Source: Odontesthes bonariensis
Lineage: Eukaryota > Chordata > Actinopteri > Atheriniformes > Atherinopsidae
Assembly: GCF_027942865.1 (NCBI RefSeq)
Contig: NC_134515.1
Span: 14,981,227 to 15,045,226, forward strand
Reading direction: 5' to 3'
Length of the DNA stretch: 64,000 bases
The translations under genes and the position numbers were made by a program. Below the pieces are notes generated by a model. It made no database searches and was not told where the DNA came from. It saw only the letters and a list, made by a program, of their open reading frames with translations. Within the stretch, counting starts at the first letter, position 1. Each line of letters starts with the position of its first letter. This document shows, piece after piece, positions 1 through 14,453 of this stretch.

Positions 1-982
1 TTCCTAACTGGAGTAAATACTTTAAAAGTAAAGATAAAAAGGGAGCAACATTAATTTCCTCTGCAGATGAAACATTCAGCTGGAACTGTGCATCTTCACA
101 ATGTACCCGGCAAATTAATAATATTTTGGAGGAAATTAAGTCCTATTTTGCTAATGCTGCCACATAATCATCAAAAGAATCATTGTGATGGTTCTTTTAA
201 TTTCAGGTCGCAAGGACATGGAATACTTGAGCTGTGAGGGCGAGCTCACTCAGCTTCAAGCTGATTCAGTTTCAAAGAATTATTTGAAGAATAATATATA
301 TGCAATGTTTGGATTGCTTTGGAAACTGCAACCCATTGTTGCAACCAGACTGGTCAAACACACAGTTTCTAGAGTTATTCTCCAAGTCAGCACTGTTTTG
401 TACTTGCTGAGATGGCCTTCATTACTGGTGCCAATACATTTTTGAAAGTGTTGTTTCATGGGCTGCATGTGGTGGGCAGCTTTGTTGTACAAAGGGGGTG
501 TGGCTCTAACAAAAAAATGTTGGGAGCCTCTGTTTTGCTTGATCACGTGACTTATTGTGTATTTGTTCGTATTTTTATTGATGTCCTTTCAGATTGACAA
601 GATTGATTTGACCACATTTGAACATTTATTTTCTTAAATTCATGGTTTATTTGTTTTCATTATTTAGTGGTGTCCCCCATTTATTGTTATATAGCTCCAT
701 AAATAACTTTGGTTCCCTTTTTTGTATGACTGTAGTTTTTAAGCCATTCTTGAAATAAGTCCTGCTGCATGATTACTGTTCCGTTACCCCCATGAAATAG
801 GTGGCTTAGTGTTTAGATGGTAAAACATAAACTGTTGTGACAAACATAACCCTGTTACTTTAGAGATGAAAGGTCATACATGGTTAGGGATTATATTTTT
901 AATTGGACTGATTATTTGAATTTTAATTACATCAGCACTCCTCTGACTCTGACCTCTGTCTTTTCTCTCTCCCCTTCTCCAG
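1..982. other. 5' flank or leading intron of gpr153, no gene seen
   Basis: AT-rich sequence with no coding exon I can support; the short open frames here overlap on both strands and match no family I know. It ends in a pyrimidine-rich tract and AG at 981-982, which looks like the acceptor of the first coding exon of gpr153. This suggests the stretch is intron, with a 5' untranslated exon lying upstream of the window. Confidence 0.5.
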
Positions 983-1261
983 GTTCACACCTGTAACGGA
1001 CCTGGCTCATCTACGCCTTCCTTCCCCTCAAACATTCCACAGTGTTGCAACACAACCACATCCTTTCTCCTCTGTGCTCAATCCATGGAGAGTACACGCC
1101 CACCCAGATAAGATGCCTGCCTCTGTCGACGCCCTGCGTCCCCTCCTGCCCGTCGCCACCACCTCCTTCTCCCTGCGTGCACCTGCTCTTGCCAACAGTT
1201 CCTTGCGGCCCCCCCAGACTCCGCCCTGCCCCGCTACAACATAGTGGATGAGGTAACCACC
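983..1261 (+). other. gpr153: probable 5' UTR part of gpr153 first coding exon
   Basis: Follows a good splice acceptor (cttctccag, ending at 982) and runs without further obvious acceptors into the start codon at 1262. It is C-rich (CCTCC and CGCC runs), unlike the AT-rich flanks. Inferred from splice signals only; an mRNA read could place the true exon start elsewhere. Confidence 0.45.
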
Positions 1262-4200
1262 ATGAAGGATGATGTCATTAACGCCAACACGCTGGCTTGG
1301 CTGGTCTGCTCAGGCGTGTCCATCCTGGCCAACACTTGGAGCATTCTTAGCGTCAGTGCTAAGCAGAAAAAGTGGAAGCCACTTGAGTTCCTCATCTGCA
1401 CCCTGGCGGGCACACACATTCTCAACATGGCCATCCCCATCACCATGTACTGTGTCATAACACTGCGCCGCCAACACTCCAACTATGAGTGGAATGAGGG
1501 TCTGTGCAAGGTGTTTGTTTCCACCTTCTATACTCTCACACTGGTCACCTGCTTCTCCGTCACCTCACTCTCTTATCACCGCATGTGGATGGTTCGCTGG
1601 CCTGTAAACTACAGGTATGACATCTGGTTTTCATGCTAAAAAAAAATTGTCCAATTTGTGCCACATATTATGCTCGTAATTAAAGTTGGTTGATTTTTAA
1701 AAGGTAATTTCATCTTAATTGCAAATTCACATCTTTCCGTGTTAATCCAGGTACCATATTATAAAAAAGATAACCTTGATTTACTCCCCACCGGTTTTCT
1801 CACATCCTCTTTCTGTTGATATCTGCTTTCACCCTAAGAAAGTAAAGTGAAAGGGAATTTTTGCTTGTGGTGCTCACAGCATTAAAAATGGCGTGTTATA
1901 GAAATGCAGCAACACTTGTCCTCACTGTGAACATTTGTTATTGGAACTACTCTGCAGAAGAAATGGTTGCTGTGAAAACTGTCGATGCTGTGTTCTTTGG
2001 ATTATGTCCAGACTCGATGAGAGGAAAGTGAGAACATGTATTTTGTAATATATGGAGAACCAACTGTTTAGGATGTTGCATATATCAACAAAGAGCATAT
2101 TTTGTAAATCTGTCAACAGTACAGCAACATAAATATCTGATATCTTAAAAATATTGTGAAGGACCAAATATTCTGAAAATGTAACACCTTTCGGATTTAG
2201 CACCAACCTTCTATTTTAAAACCAAATCTTTTCAGTGTATTTTCTAAATATTCTTGCCCTCTGCAAGTAAACACAAATGCTGCCAAAGACACAATCTGAC
2301 TCTTCTGGAGCAGATTCCGAAGATAGTCTGTGGAAATGTTTAGACAAGTGCCAGCTGTCGGGGTGTTTACAGTTTTCAGATGGGCTGTGCTGCATCAGGT
2401 GAAATCTCTCTCCTGCCAACACATCTGCTGGTTGCAGTTATTCTGATATCACCATAGCAAACTCTCCAGACTGAGCATCTGCCAGCTTTACCTTCCACCT
2501 TCGTTTGGTTTCTCACAACATATGATATTACTAAGCAACACTGAATATTAAACAGATTAGGTCCGCTACACATTAATAGCACTAAGTCCATTTTGACACC
2601 CTTTTTTTTTTTGACACCCAAGACATCTGCTGTTCACACAAAATCTGACAGAAAATGTTGTTTCTTTTAAATAAGATTCTGATGCTGTATTTACATTCAG
2701 AAATTAACTGGGGCAGCTTCTACTAGACCTACTGATGAATATTAAGCAGCCATTATTTGGTTTCAAAGCACAGAATTTTGGCCACATGCTATTACTGGTG
2801 TGAGGTTTTGTTATTTGTGCAGTCAAAGAACATCTCACACCTCAGAGGTCTTGGCTTTGTTGCAATTCAGCTGTTATTCGTGGCTTTGCTGATCTCCATT
2901 TTCTGGCCATCAGGCAAAGAACAATAATTTTCAGTTGAAAGCATTTCTAGAGCAAATGATGTGGCACTTGCAGTCAGAACCCATGAAATCAAAATTTCTA
3001 TCTCCAGAATACAAGCTACTATGTGGGTTCTTGGAATGATGCAGAAACCAGAGTTATGGTGCATGTGGTGAGATCAGAATTCTGTTGCCTTCCTGTTTCT
3101 CTCCTGCTGAAAAATAGAGTGATTGTATTGCCTTTGGCATCAGGCCACAATCTACAGTCAGCTTGGCCAATTTTGCAGATAAGTAGATATTCAATAAGAT
3201 ATGCAAATTTCCTTTTAAATCTATGCTCAGTCTTGCTATCTATATTGCCTGTGCAGCTGCCACTATTGGCTGATGCCCACTGAGATATTAGGTTTTGCTC
3301 AAATGCTTTTTATCTCTCTTGTCTGTTGCCTTACTCATCTTACTATATGCTCTCCCACCTTGTGTCCGGAAGCATTAAATTTATCCTCAGCAGCTTGTCT
3401 TTTTGTTTTCGAGTCACTTTTAAAAATGATATGGTGAAAGTATAGTTCAGGTGGTGCTCTGTGTAATTGCTGTTCATATTTCATTTAAATCGGTTCACGT
3501 CCGCCCTGCTGAGCTAGCAAGGCTGCCTTGTCTCTGACATTAACATACAGTGAAGCCCTGAATTATGAATTCCAACCTTGTACTTAGGCAGCTGTTCTCA
3601 TCACCCTGCGTTCACTATCTCATAGGAGTTATTTCCCTTTCTCTTACTGGTAATAGATTCATGCAGCTTGGTGACGTAACCCCCCCATGTACCTCAGGCA
3701 CATGCAGGAAAGGCTAGCATTATTACTCACTGTGACAACAAGACCCACTTGTCTTTGCAAAAAGCCATAGTGCAAAGATGGAGACGACTGCTGCATTTAT
3801 ACTATGTCAATACATGCAAGCTGATGCTTTCCAAGTGGCAAATATTTTTAAATGGATTTTTGACTATTTTTTTTTATTTTTATGCAAAGGCACTTGTTCT
3901 TCATGTAGCCAGTGCTCCTCCAGAGGGTTCTGTTAGGATAGGAAGAGAAAGAAAAGCGACATTTGCTCTGGTTCTCTTGGGGAGGCAGATTAGGTATCCT
4001 GCTGAAAGTGCTCAAGGACAGCTGACACTAAACAGAGAATTAACTGAGCTTTCTTCAGCAGCACAAATGAAGCAGGAGAAACACTCTTTCTGTGCCAATC
4101 TATATTTATGTGCATTTTTAAGTCTCTTTCTTAGGAAAGGAATGTATCATAATTAACAAAATCAAAAGTGTTTAATAGCTGTTTTTGTCAATACTTGAAA

Positions 4201-7200
4201 GAAAAGATTTTTGAACCAAGACTTTGAATGATTACTCAAACACTGTGGTCTGTTCATCAAAGTCTGAACTATAAAGTTAGTTCTGTCAGAACCACTCTCG
4301 TCAAAACGAGACGAGAAACAGAGATGAATTTCAGAAGCTTATTCTGAATGCATACAATTATGTTTGGCGGTATGGCTCTGTTCGGAGGAAGTTCCCGACT
4401 TTTCCATGAGCTCCATGGAAGCCAAGACAGGGAACAGCAGCATCCTCAGGTGGAGTGCCTTCCATTTGCTGTAAAGGCAACAAACCCCCCAACAGACCAT
4501 ACTGGAACGCAGCCAGCCAATTGGATTGTTGGACCAGGGTGTCCTACAACCCCCCAACTGACCATACCGGAACGCAGACCAGCCAATTGATTAGTTGGAA
4601 CCAGGGTATCCTACCCCCCGACGAATTATTAGCTACCAATTTTATTGGGGCAAGCATTGACCTCAACCACTTAGGTACACCATAAAAAATATGGTCAGTC
4701 TCCACAGCAGCGACAGCGCTTTGCAGCAGGGCAAAGCAGGCAAGATCCAAGCAGAGCAAGATCCGATCCAAAAACGCAAACGAGATGCAAGCAAAGCAGA
4801 GCAACATCCAAGCCAAGCAGAGCAACATCCAAGCCAAGCAGAGCAACATCCAAGCAAAGCAGAGCAACATCCAAGCAAAGCAGAGCTTTTAACACACTTC
4901 ACCTGACCCACCTAGGAAGTTAAAATCACCGTGAGCTTGCATTTTTTTTTTTTTTCTACCCACACAATTAAATAAGCCATAAAGCATAACACAAATGACC
5001 TCTGTCATTGCTGTTCATGCCATCAATTCCGGAAGCGATTTTAATGATTTGACTTCATCCCAAATTATTTTCGATCTTAATCAGTATCTTTCATGCAAGT
5101 TAAGCCCTACCAGTGGCTCTTGTTTTATTTAAACAGAGGCACAGCTGCACAATGTCTTTTTTTTATTATTATTTTTTTTAATTTATTTTTTATTAAAACC
5201 GAGCCACCTAAAAATGTATCCACTGTTTAAAAAATTATAATTCCCAGAGCTCATTTACCAGTTGAATAAATATTCAAAGGTAGTTCAGTCAGCCAAGTAC
5301 ACTTAGGCTCCATTACCAATAACAATACAAAACATGTATATCAACTGATTGCTATACAGAATCAAATTACAGAAGCTGTATGCAACGATTGCTGTGCAGC
5401 AAATCTCCTAACAACTCATCCAAATTTTTGCATGTTTAGACTCAATACTGAGAATTGCTAAACCTGTGAGTCTGTTCTCTGACATAGTTGAACGCAGGTG
5501 ATTTTGATGAGTTTAAAGGCCCTGTCACACTGTTGCGTATGAGAGAAGCGTATGAGTTGCGTATGAAAATTAATCATACGCACGAAAAGTCCTTGAAAAT
5601 AAAGAATGACTAGCGTATGAGTAGCATATGAACTGCGCATGCCCAGCGTACGTTTCAACGCGCCTATTGAGAATGAGGAGTCACGTGACTCCGGTCGGCC
5701 GGTCGGCCATGTTGGCAGAAGACGCTATTGGTTGCCAGGGGCAACGCCTCAGCAGCCTTTCCACATTGATCCATTATTGCAGTAGACGACGCGCTATCAA
5801 CATCTCTCGAGACATTCATCTCGATCATGCCTCCCAAGAAGCAATCGTCGTTTTCCCGGGCCCTGGGCTGAGGAAAAGGCAAAAAAACACAAGAATCATT
5901 CTCACCCAAACCTGCTGAAATGCCTGATGCACCTGCGGCTGATGAGTTACATGCTTCTGAGCGATCAAGATCCCCAACTCCTCCTCCTGACCGCTCCCGT
6001 GAATCGTCGCCCGTCTGGCGGAGATGGAGGCGGCAGACGGGCGGAGGCTATAAATACGCTAGCTGTACGGTACACCTTCATGCCAACATATGGCAATTTA
6101 TGTCCAGCGTTCTCGACCTATCAGTAACGTACCTATATCGTACCTCTAGCGTATTCAGTGTATGCCTAGCGTATGCTTAGTGTATTAACCATACGCACAA
6201 AAGTTTTGAGCATGTTCAAAAATTTATTTCTGCCTCAGCGTATGCCAACGTATGCCAGCGTGCTTGAAACGTATCCCCTGGCGTATGTCAGCGTATACCA
6301 GCGTATGAGTGATAATTTTCATACGCTAGTGCCATACGCAACAGTGTGACAGGGCCATAAGAGCTGAACTCCTCTGTATGGTTCCAAACACAGTTCTGCT
6401 AGCCTTAGCCACCACTAGTATACTAGCCAACGCAAACTAGCAGACTTTTTAAGAACGGTTCATAGAACAACAATGATATGAAATGCCACACTTCAATTGG
6501 TTCAGTTCAAGATGTCAAAGGCTAGCCAGTAGCTAGCTAGTTCAACGTTTCCAGTTAGGTAGCGCCAGCTATCTGTTACCGAACTGGCTTGCAAAGCTAT
6601 CTTGTGGCTACTAGAGTATGGCAACCCGACCGAAGCACGACAGGCCGGGCCGGACTCGGACAAAAAATTAGAATGTCTTGTCGGACTCGGGTCGGGCTCG
6701 AAAGCAAGCAGACATCGTGAAAATTATAAACAGCCAGAGGACAGGTTTCAGTTCATTGCAAACGTCAGTTTTTGTGATAAACATAAATAATGGAATATGC
6801 ATAAATGAAAATGTTGGTAGGCTATTCGTGCCTCATGCCGTGCAGCATGCATCTGTGGTCTGTGCATGCTCGGTGCGCACGCACGCATATCGAACATTCG
6901 AACAACTTTACATTAAACACGTGCGATCAGTGCAGCCGAGCTCAGTTGGCTGGAAGCGCTATGGACATTAAAAGAAAAATAGCTTCTGGAGAACTGAAAG
7001 TCGTGGAAAATGAGAGGGGGAAATCCACTGTGTGGAAACGCTTTAAGCTATAATGGATTATGGTGGATAATGGTGCGCTGTCACCAATGTGTATTTACTG
7101 ATTAGGGTGCGCCGTCTTGCGTTGGTCACTGGTCTCGGGCTTCCGGCGGGCTCGGACACAAATATTTTAATTAATCTCGGGCTCGGGTCGGATTTGAGAA

Positions 7201-10200
7201 CTTTTCTGTCGGTTGAGGGCCGGGCTCGGACAGAAAAATCCGGCCCGAGCCAGGCTCTAGTGGCTACCGTGACATGAGGTACCCCATAGGCACAAACACT
7301 CCACACCCCGGCACGACAGGTGCGCCGCACCCATCAGACTGTAATGCATACATACCACAGCCGTGTGTAGCACCTGTTGCACCTTAGAAGCATCACCGCG
7401 AGGATCCAAACGGACCAATCGGGAGGATGGTTTGTAATCCAAATGTGCCGGCATAAGACCCGCGCCACACAGCTACAGTCACGCAAAATCATGTGAAATC
7501 GAGCCGCGTGTCTTACCGCGGCTGCCCTACCACGTACAGGAGCCCGCCGCGGCCAAACTTGACTCTGACCGCGGCGCGCTGTCAGAGTCTAAACTTTTTG
7601 CCCCTATGCGGGGAGCTGCTGTGGAAGGCTGCAAGCAGAGAGCAAAAAAAAGCAGTGACAGCAAACCAAGTTTAAATGAAGTGCCCCAAATGCCAGCATC
7701 CAATTGCGAGCAGCAGCTGATTACCCATTGAGCGCAGCTGGCCATAAGGGTTGGGTCGGCGTCAGTCAATAGGCAAAGGGCGTGTTGACTACGTGGTCTG
7801 CCAGAATTAACGCGATGCTCCATTTGTACTTCGATGTGTTTATTGAACACATGGATTGCTCTAAAGCAGCAACAACCTCCATCATATGTTTATGCTAGCT
7901 GTGTATGAGCCTTTTACATCCACAAGTAAATTTTTTTTTAACCGTTTTTCCACTGCAAAACTGTTTCAGCCATCTTCTACTTATGCACCAGCATCCTAAA
8001 TGGTTTAAGGTCAGGACTTTGACTCCCATAATTCCATAATATTATCTCTCAATCCTTCTGTTATTTATACACTTGGGTGCTATGGGTCTTTGTCTTTTCC
8101 CATCACCTAATCTCTCATGAGCTTCAGTTCACAGACTGCCACTCTGACATCCCTTGCATTCACTTTCTTGATACAGTTTATTATTCCCTCATAGACTGGA
8201 TGGAAACCAGGTGCTGAGGTTTCAAAGCAACTTCAAAATACAGTGTTCCTGCTCTCAGGTTTGACCATTAGGATGAGTCTTTATTGTTAGAGTGCACTGC
8301 CCTTTCCCTCCAAACACAGTGTTTGCAATTTTGAAAAACAAACAAACAAACAAACAAGCAAACAAAAAATAACTTAATTAAAAAAGACTAAACTAAATTA
8401 TCTTATCATAATTTCATATTTCCACATAACAATATCCCAGATTATCCAGGTGGTCTTTTAAAAATTTGAAAAATCTAGCAAAACCAATGTCAGAGTTTTT
8501 CATATTGCAGTTGGGTGAACAATGATTTTAACATTTCTGTGAATGTTTAGCTGTTAACCTTGGATTCTTTGCCACATCTAACAGGTTGCATGTTGTGCTC
8601 TGTTTGTGTGTTATTTAGTCAGTTTATCCTTGCCAAAGGGTTCCCAGATTTTTTGCTTGGAGCTTTACATACGCTTGAAGCTGAAAAGGGATTGGTGCAC
8701 ACTCGTGATTTGTTGCTGATGCCTTGAACAGCTCAGCAGTACTTAACTTGCAAATGTCTTGGCAGGATAGCACCATCTTCCATGAAGTCATGGAAATGAG
8801 AACACCAGTCACAGCTTGCCATATTTTTAGATGTATGCGTGCTGCTTGCAAACCTTGCAAAGTGCCACACCACCAGAGGACACAAACAAAATGAGTGAAT
8901 TCTTCATTGTAACAGTTACTTGGAGGTGAGAGAAAATAGAAATCTTTTCATGCAGAAATGGATCTAGATGACAAATGGACAGACTGGAGGACATAAAAAG
9001 CAATCTTTAGCCACCAGCAAAGAATCAATTCCCTCCACATTCATCTGCAGCTTATCCAAGCGAAGACAGTATGGGACATTGCTTCTTTGAGCTTATATCT
9101 ACAGATGTTCCATTTTTTGTGGTACAGTATCTACACTGTTGTACTATAACTAAGTTATGGTCAAGCATTGCAAAGTTTCTGTCTGCTAACATAATTCCTC
9201 AACATAAATATCCTTCTTTTAGAAAACAAAACCTCCTTATAATGCTGTATTAAAATTGATGTATTCAGTACACTTTGAGTTAAGTTTGTGTACTGTTATA
9301 CAGTCTGTTACTGACCAGTACAGCACCTCATATATATCATTTAGAGGTTCTATTTGTTGGAAAAATATTGCCAGGGCCATTTGTGTTACAATTTTAGCTG
9401 AGATATTATTTCGATTTTACCGGTCAGAGATTTCCAAAAATGTAAATGAGACACAGGGTCTACACAGCAGAAAATAAAGCCAAAGTCGGTTTCATTGACT
9501 TGATGCAAAAATCTGTGGTTGTGCTTCCAGGTTGAGTAACACCAAGAAGCAGGCAGTTCACACCGTGATGGGCATCTGGATGGTGTCCTTCATCCTCTCC
9601 ACACTCCCAGCAGTGGGCTGGCATGACACCATCGATCGCTTCTACACCTCCGACTGCAGATTCATTGTGACAGAGATCGGCCTGGGCTTCGGCGTCTGCT
9701 TTCTGTTGCTGATTGGTGGCAGTGTGACCATGGGTGTAATCTGCATCGGCATTGCTCTCTTCCAGACCTTTTCCATTCAGGCAGGCCACAAAGCTGACAA
9801 GAACAAGTTCAATGTCCCCACCATTGTGGTGGAGGATGCTCAGGGGAAGCGCAGGTCGTCCATCGATGGATCGGAGCCTCTCAAGACGTCGCTGCAGATC
9901 ACCTACCTGATCAGTGGCATTGTCTTCATCTACGACTTCCTGACTGGCTTCCCCATACTGGTGAGTTGTTTGCCTAAACAGGATTGTAGTTAATGAGGAA
10001 TAATGCTAGCTGTTAAATTTACAATATGAATATCCCAATGTTGACATTGACGTTTCATCAGTCATGTAGGCAAACAAGTCAAACTTATTAAAGAACAGCC
10101 GTTATACTTCCAAGTCAGTTGTGCACAGTACGTGTAGTTTAATGAATTTTTGATTAATAAAATTAGTGCCTTTTCAAGTCTTACGACATGGAAATTACAC

Positions 10201-13200
10201 AATTAACATTAGTTTTTTTTTAAAGCTTGTCCCGAGGTTTGCACAACAATTTCTGACCATTTTGAGCAAAAGAAAAAGATGTTTTAACTCTAACGTAAGC
10301 TGATATTGTATTTACGTGCATATATATATATATATAGCAATGGTAAAGAATATAGAGATATGAAAATGTACTTAATAATAAAATATTTGAGAAATATATA
10401 AGCTTAGAAATGACTTTGCAGCTGTGAATCTTAACCCCTAATCCTAACCTAAATAAACAAGTTCAAACAGTGAATTTATTCTTATTTTGGTACAGTCATA
10501 TTAACTAATATTCATGTAAATAAATACAAAATAATAAAGAAAAAACAAGGTTGCACACGCTCACCCTGTGTGCAGCCTTGCATTTTATTTAGTTTTTACA
10601 TCTTTAACTTGCAAACCTAAGTAATAAAGTAATGTTTTTGATGACATTGTAATAATATGATACACGTATATAATATAGCCTTCTTGAAGCTACTTTAAAA
10701 GCTTACGTTAAACGACGTACCTCATGCACATTTTGACGATGCTTTCGTGTTTCTCCAACCATCTTACTATCCTGTTTGTGTTTAAATGGTTTTGTTTGAG
10801 TGACTTTAGTGGTTCAGTGGCTTTGTCTTTACTTTCATAATGCAATCTAGTGTTGTTTAACAATGAATAAATTCAAGCTTGAAACTTGAGTTAAGGAGGA
10901 AATACTGTTTCATAGTGTCTCCATTTGGTTTGTGAATTCCACCCCCAGGTTCTCATTTGTTTTTAACAAATTAGTTCATTGGTTTTCTCTGTAGATTTGA
11001 GAGCCTGCAAAAGCTTGAGGCTTATTGTTTGTGATGTAGTTAAAGCAGCCAGTCTGGCCTTTCAGAAGCAGTCACCTCAACAGAGCTTTTTCCATAGAGT
11101 AAATGAGCTTGAACAGTTTTTGTTTTGGGTAAAGCAAGTACCCTCTGCTAGTCTTTAAGCCACCTAAATAGAGATGTATGTTTTTAAAAATAGGGTTAGA
11201 CTTACTGTATGTATATTATCACACTATTACTTAACTGGCAGAGTATATATGTCCGTTTTGTTACCCTCTCTCTTTTTGTTTGTTTTTAAGTTTTGTGCCC
11301 CTGAGGCAAGCCATAAAGAAACTTTTTCATAAAAAAGGGAAACCGACATAAACACTTAATGATGAATCCAAAGCACAGAGCAAGTTGGCTGGTTTGTTTT
11401 TGCTTATTCATAGAAGAGTTATTGTTTGCATGATTGTTACTTTTAATGAGTTTGGGGAAGACTTTTGAGGAAAAAAAGTCAGCAGTACAGTCTGTGATTA
11501 ATGATTTCGACTCGCAAAACTTCCAGTTGTATGCAGTGAGTAAACAGTATTAGATAATTCTCCACTTGTAGATGTTGGCTTAGAGTCATGAAAATGTTTT
11601 CTTGTATATTTATCCAAATCTGCAGCCATGCGCCACTCTTCACCCTTCACCCTGAGTTGCAGCATAGCATCTTCTTCTCACTCAGACAAAACATATTTTA
11701 ATTATTTGACTTATAATTTAACTGCAGAAGCTTTTTTGTAAGTGAGACCTCTTCTTTATATTGATTAGCAATCATAAGAAGAGGATGCTTCTACAGTCTA
11801 TTTTTCATATATCTTTTTATTAATTTCAGAGTGAGAGTAAACACATCTCTATTTCTACGCTATACATAAATTCTAACTGTGTACGTTTTGGTTCAGGATC
11901 AGAGATTAAATTGCATTATTGTTGCCTCTGAAAGTTGAGGAAAGAGTTTATTTAGAGAGTATGCAAAACAGAGAGGGTAGTATATTACTGTTGATGGATT
12001 CTGTTTCAGTAACAGGAACAATAAAGGGTCTGCTGGCTGTTTTTACAGCCTGATCTAATGAGCTATTTAAATGCATGGAAAGCTGCAACAGATACAGAGT
12101 GCATTTGAGAGTAATGCTGAGTAATGGATGCCAAAACATGCCAAAAACAAAACAATATTTATTTAAGGGAAAAAAAGGAAGAAGAAAACCATATAAACAC
12201 ATTTAAAAAATGAGTCCTGAGCCTGATTAAATTCTGCTCAAATGTGATCGCTGTTGCTATCGGTGGGGAAAAATGTGCGCATCAGAGTCTGGCAAAATAA
12301 TTCTACATAGGCTGACATTTGTAGGAAAAAGTATTTACAGACATTAAATAGTAGACATATGATTGATGTCATTTGACAGACTGGTACATAAAATAAAACA
12401 AGGTTTGATCTGTGCTGGCAACCCTCTGTTCTGAATGTGTGCAAAATGCAAAAACTTTCTGTGGGTGCACTCTCCTGTCTATCAAATATAAATGAGATGG
12501 TGTTAGGCTGCTGCTGAAGGAGAAGCGATTATTTATATGAATGTATCAATATGGACAGCACTATATTTAGCTGCCATTTGCGGAAGTTATGAATGCCTGA
12601 GCTTTTGTACCTGCCTATTAGCATGTGCCAATGTATAGGGTTAGATCGGAAGGATCATTTTTAGTATTCCCTCAGCTTCTGAGTTCATGTTAGTCTGAAT
12701 ATGAAAAACAGGTTTTGTCATCTGGATTTATCTGGATCAAAATGAAATCCTTCTTGTTGCTGCTTTCTTTTTGAAATTCTTGGAACTGAAACACAATTGC
12801 AGTTTAGGCATTTTGACTATGTTCAGGTCATAATATAATAAACATTTCCACTTTTTTTCCTAAATATAGACAAAGTTTAGGGGTTAAAAAACGTTGCATC
12901 CCTATCTGTCATACTTATGGAGACAAGTATAGTATATTCTTGGTCTGCAGTATTCTGGTCAGTTTGAAACACATTCAAACTGTACAGCTTAGTACAGTTT
13001 AGTTTCTTCAAGGAAGCCACAAAAGCCTGGCAATTTCTAATGGTGTGTGTGAGCTGGAACATTAACTTGTTTATGTTGACTCCAGGAAAGAGGTGTTCTA
13101 TTTCATCCTTACTGACCGCCAGAGGCGGTGCTTTCAAGCACTGAATGATACATCTCGCGCATGCGCAGGTCGAGTGTTTATACCAACAATGTCACTCGTG

Positions 13201-14388
13201 ACCCCCTGCTGACCCCGGAGAGCCTATATCTTCCGGCAACATCAGCAGGTCAGTCCCTTTCATCTTCTCGCTGCGCAAGGTATTACCTCGTCTGCTTATG
13301 AGACGAATTCCAAAACCATTTCTTCCTTCATCGTTCGCTGCTGGTGGTCTCGCGACGTCCCGTCGAGGCTGCGAGCTGCTCGCCCTTCAGAGACCGCAAC
13401 GAACTGCCGAGAGGTCTGTAACCTTTTTTTTCCTCGGCTGATGAAGTGTACTGCCAGCTGTTACAAGCGCCGGTCTAGGCAGCGTGCTCGCTCCTTCTCC
13501 CGGTGCTGTGCGCCGCACGTGAGTAACAGTCTGTTTATAGTTACATTGTCGGCGAAGGCTAATTGCTAGCCCTCTCCCGGCATCTGTGACCTGCCTATGT
13601 TAAAGCGGCCAACTCGGTTGTGCCGGTTCTTTGATTTTGTTGCTGCTATTTTTCTGCCCCTCTCCTGGTGTAAGGCGGCGTTTGCGCCCCCCGCTCCCAG
13701 CACAGGTGGCCTATAGTGGTTGTCGGTGAAGGCTCCGTTTGCGGCTCCCTCTCCCGGCATCCACCTATAGCTAATAGAACTTGCACTAGCCCCTCTCTTG
13801 GCGACGGCGGCGCGTGCGCCCCCCGCTCCCAGCACAGGCGGCCTATAGTGGTTGTTGGCGAAGGCACCGTTTGCGGCTCCCTCTCCCGGCATCCACCTAT
13901 AGACAGTGTATAAATACAGCAATAGCCCCTCTCCTGGTGTAAGGCGGCGTGTGCGCCCCCCGCTTCCAGCACAGGCGGCCTATAGTGGTTGTCGGCGAAG
14001 GCACCATTTGCGGCTCCCTCTCCCGGCATCCACCTATAGACAGTGTATAAATACAGCAATAGCCCCTCTCCTGGTGTAAGGCGGCGTGTGCGCCCCCCGC
14101 TCCCAGCACAGGCGGCCTATAGTGGTTGTCGGTGAAGGCACCGTTTGCGGCTCCCTCTCCCGGCATCCACCTATAGATAAGTGTTTGAATAAACAATTGC
14201 CCCTCTCCTGGTGTAAGGCGGCGTGTGCGCCCCCCGCTCCCAGAACAGGCGGCCTATAGTTGATTGTCGGTGAAGGCACCGTTTGCGGCTCCCTCTCCCA
14301 GCATTCATCTATAACTAAGAAGAAGAAATATATGAATAAGAATTAGTAAATACGTACTATCGTCAAATATACTGTGTGTGTGTGTGTG

Positions 14389-14453
<65 letters not shown>

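Noticed and set aside
1244-1261. Start of gpr153 at GTG 1244
   Set aside because: Vertebrate genes start at ATG; the in-frame ATG at 1262 has a strong context and gives the expected N-terminal length.
10420-10452. Telomere-like words (ctaaccctaatcctaacctaa)
   Set aside because: Only three imperfect units in AT-rich intron sequence, too few to call an interstitial telomere.
13566-14279. Several overlapping open frames with repeated CREREP or [11 protein letters not shown] phrases
   Set aside because: They arise from the 135-bp tandem repeat read in several frames and have no family resemblance.
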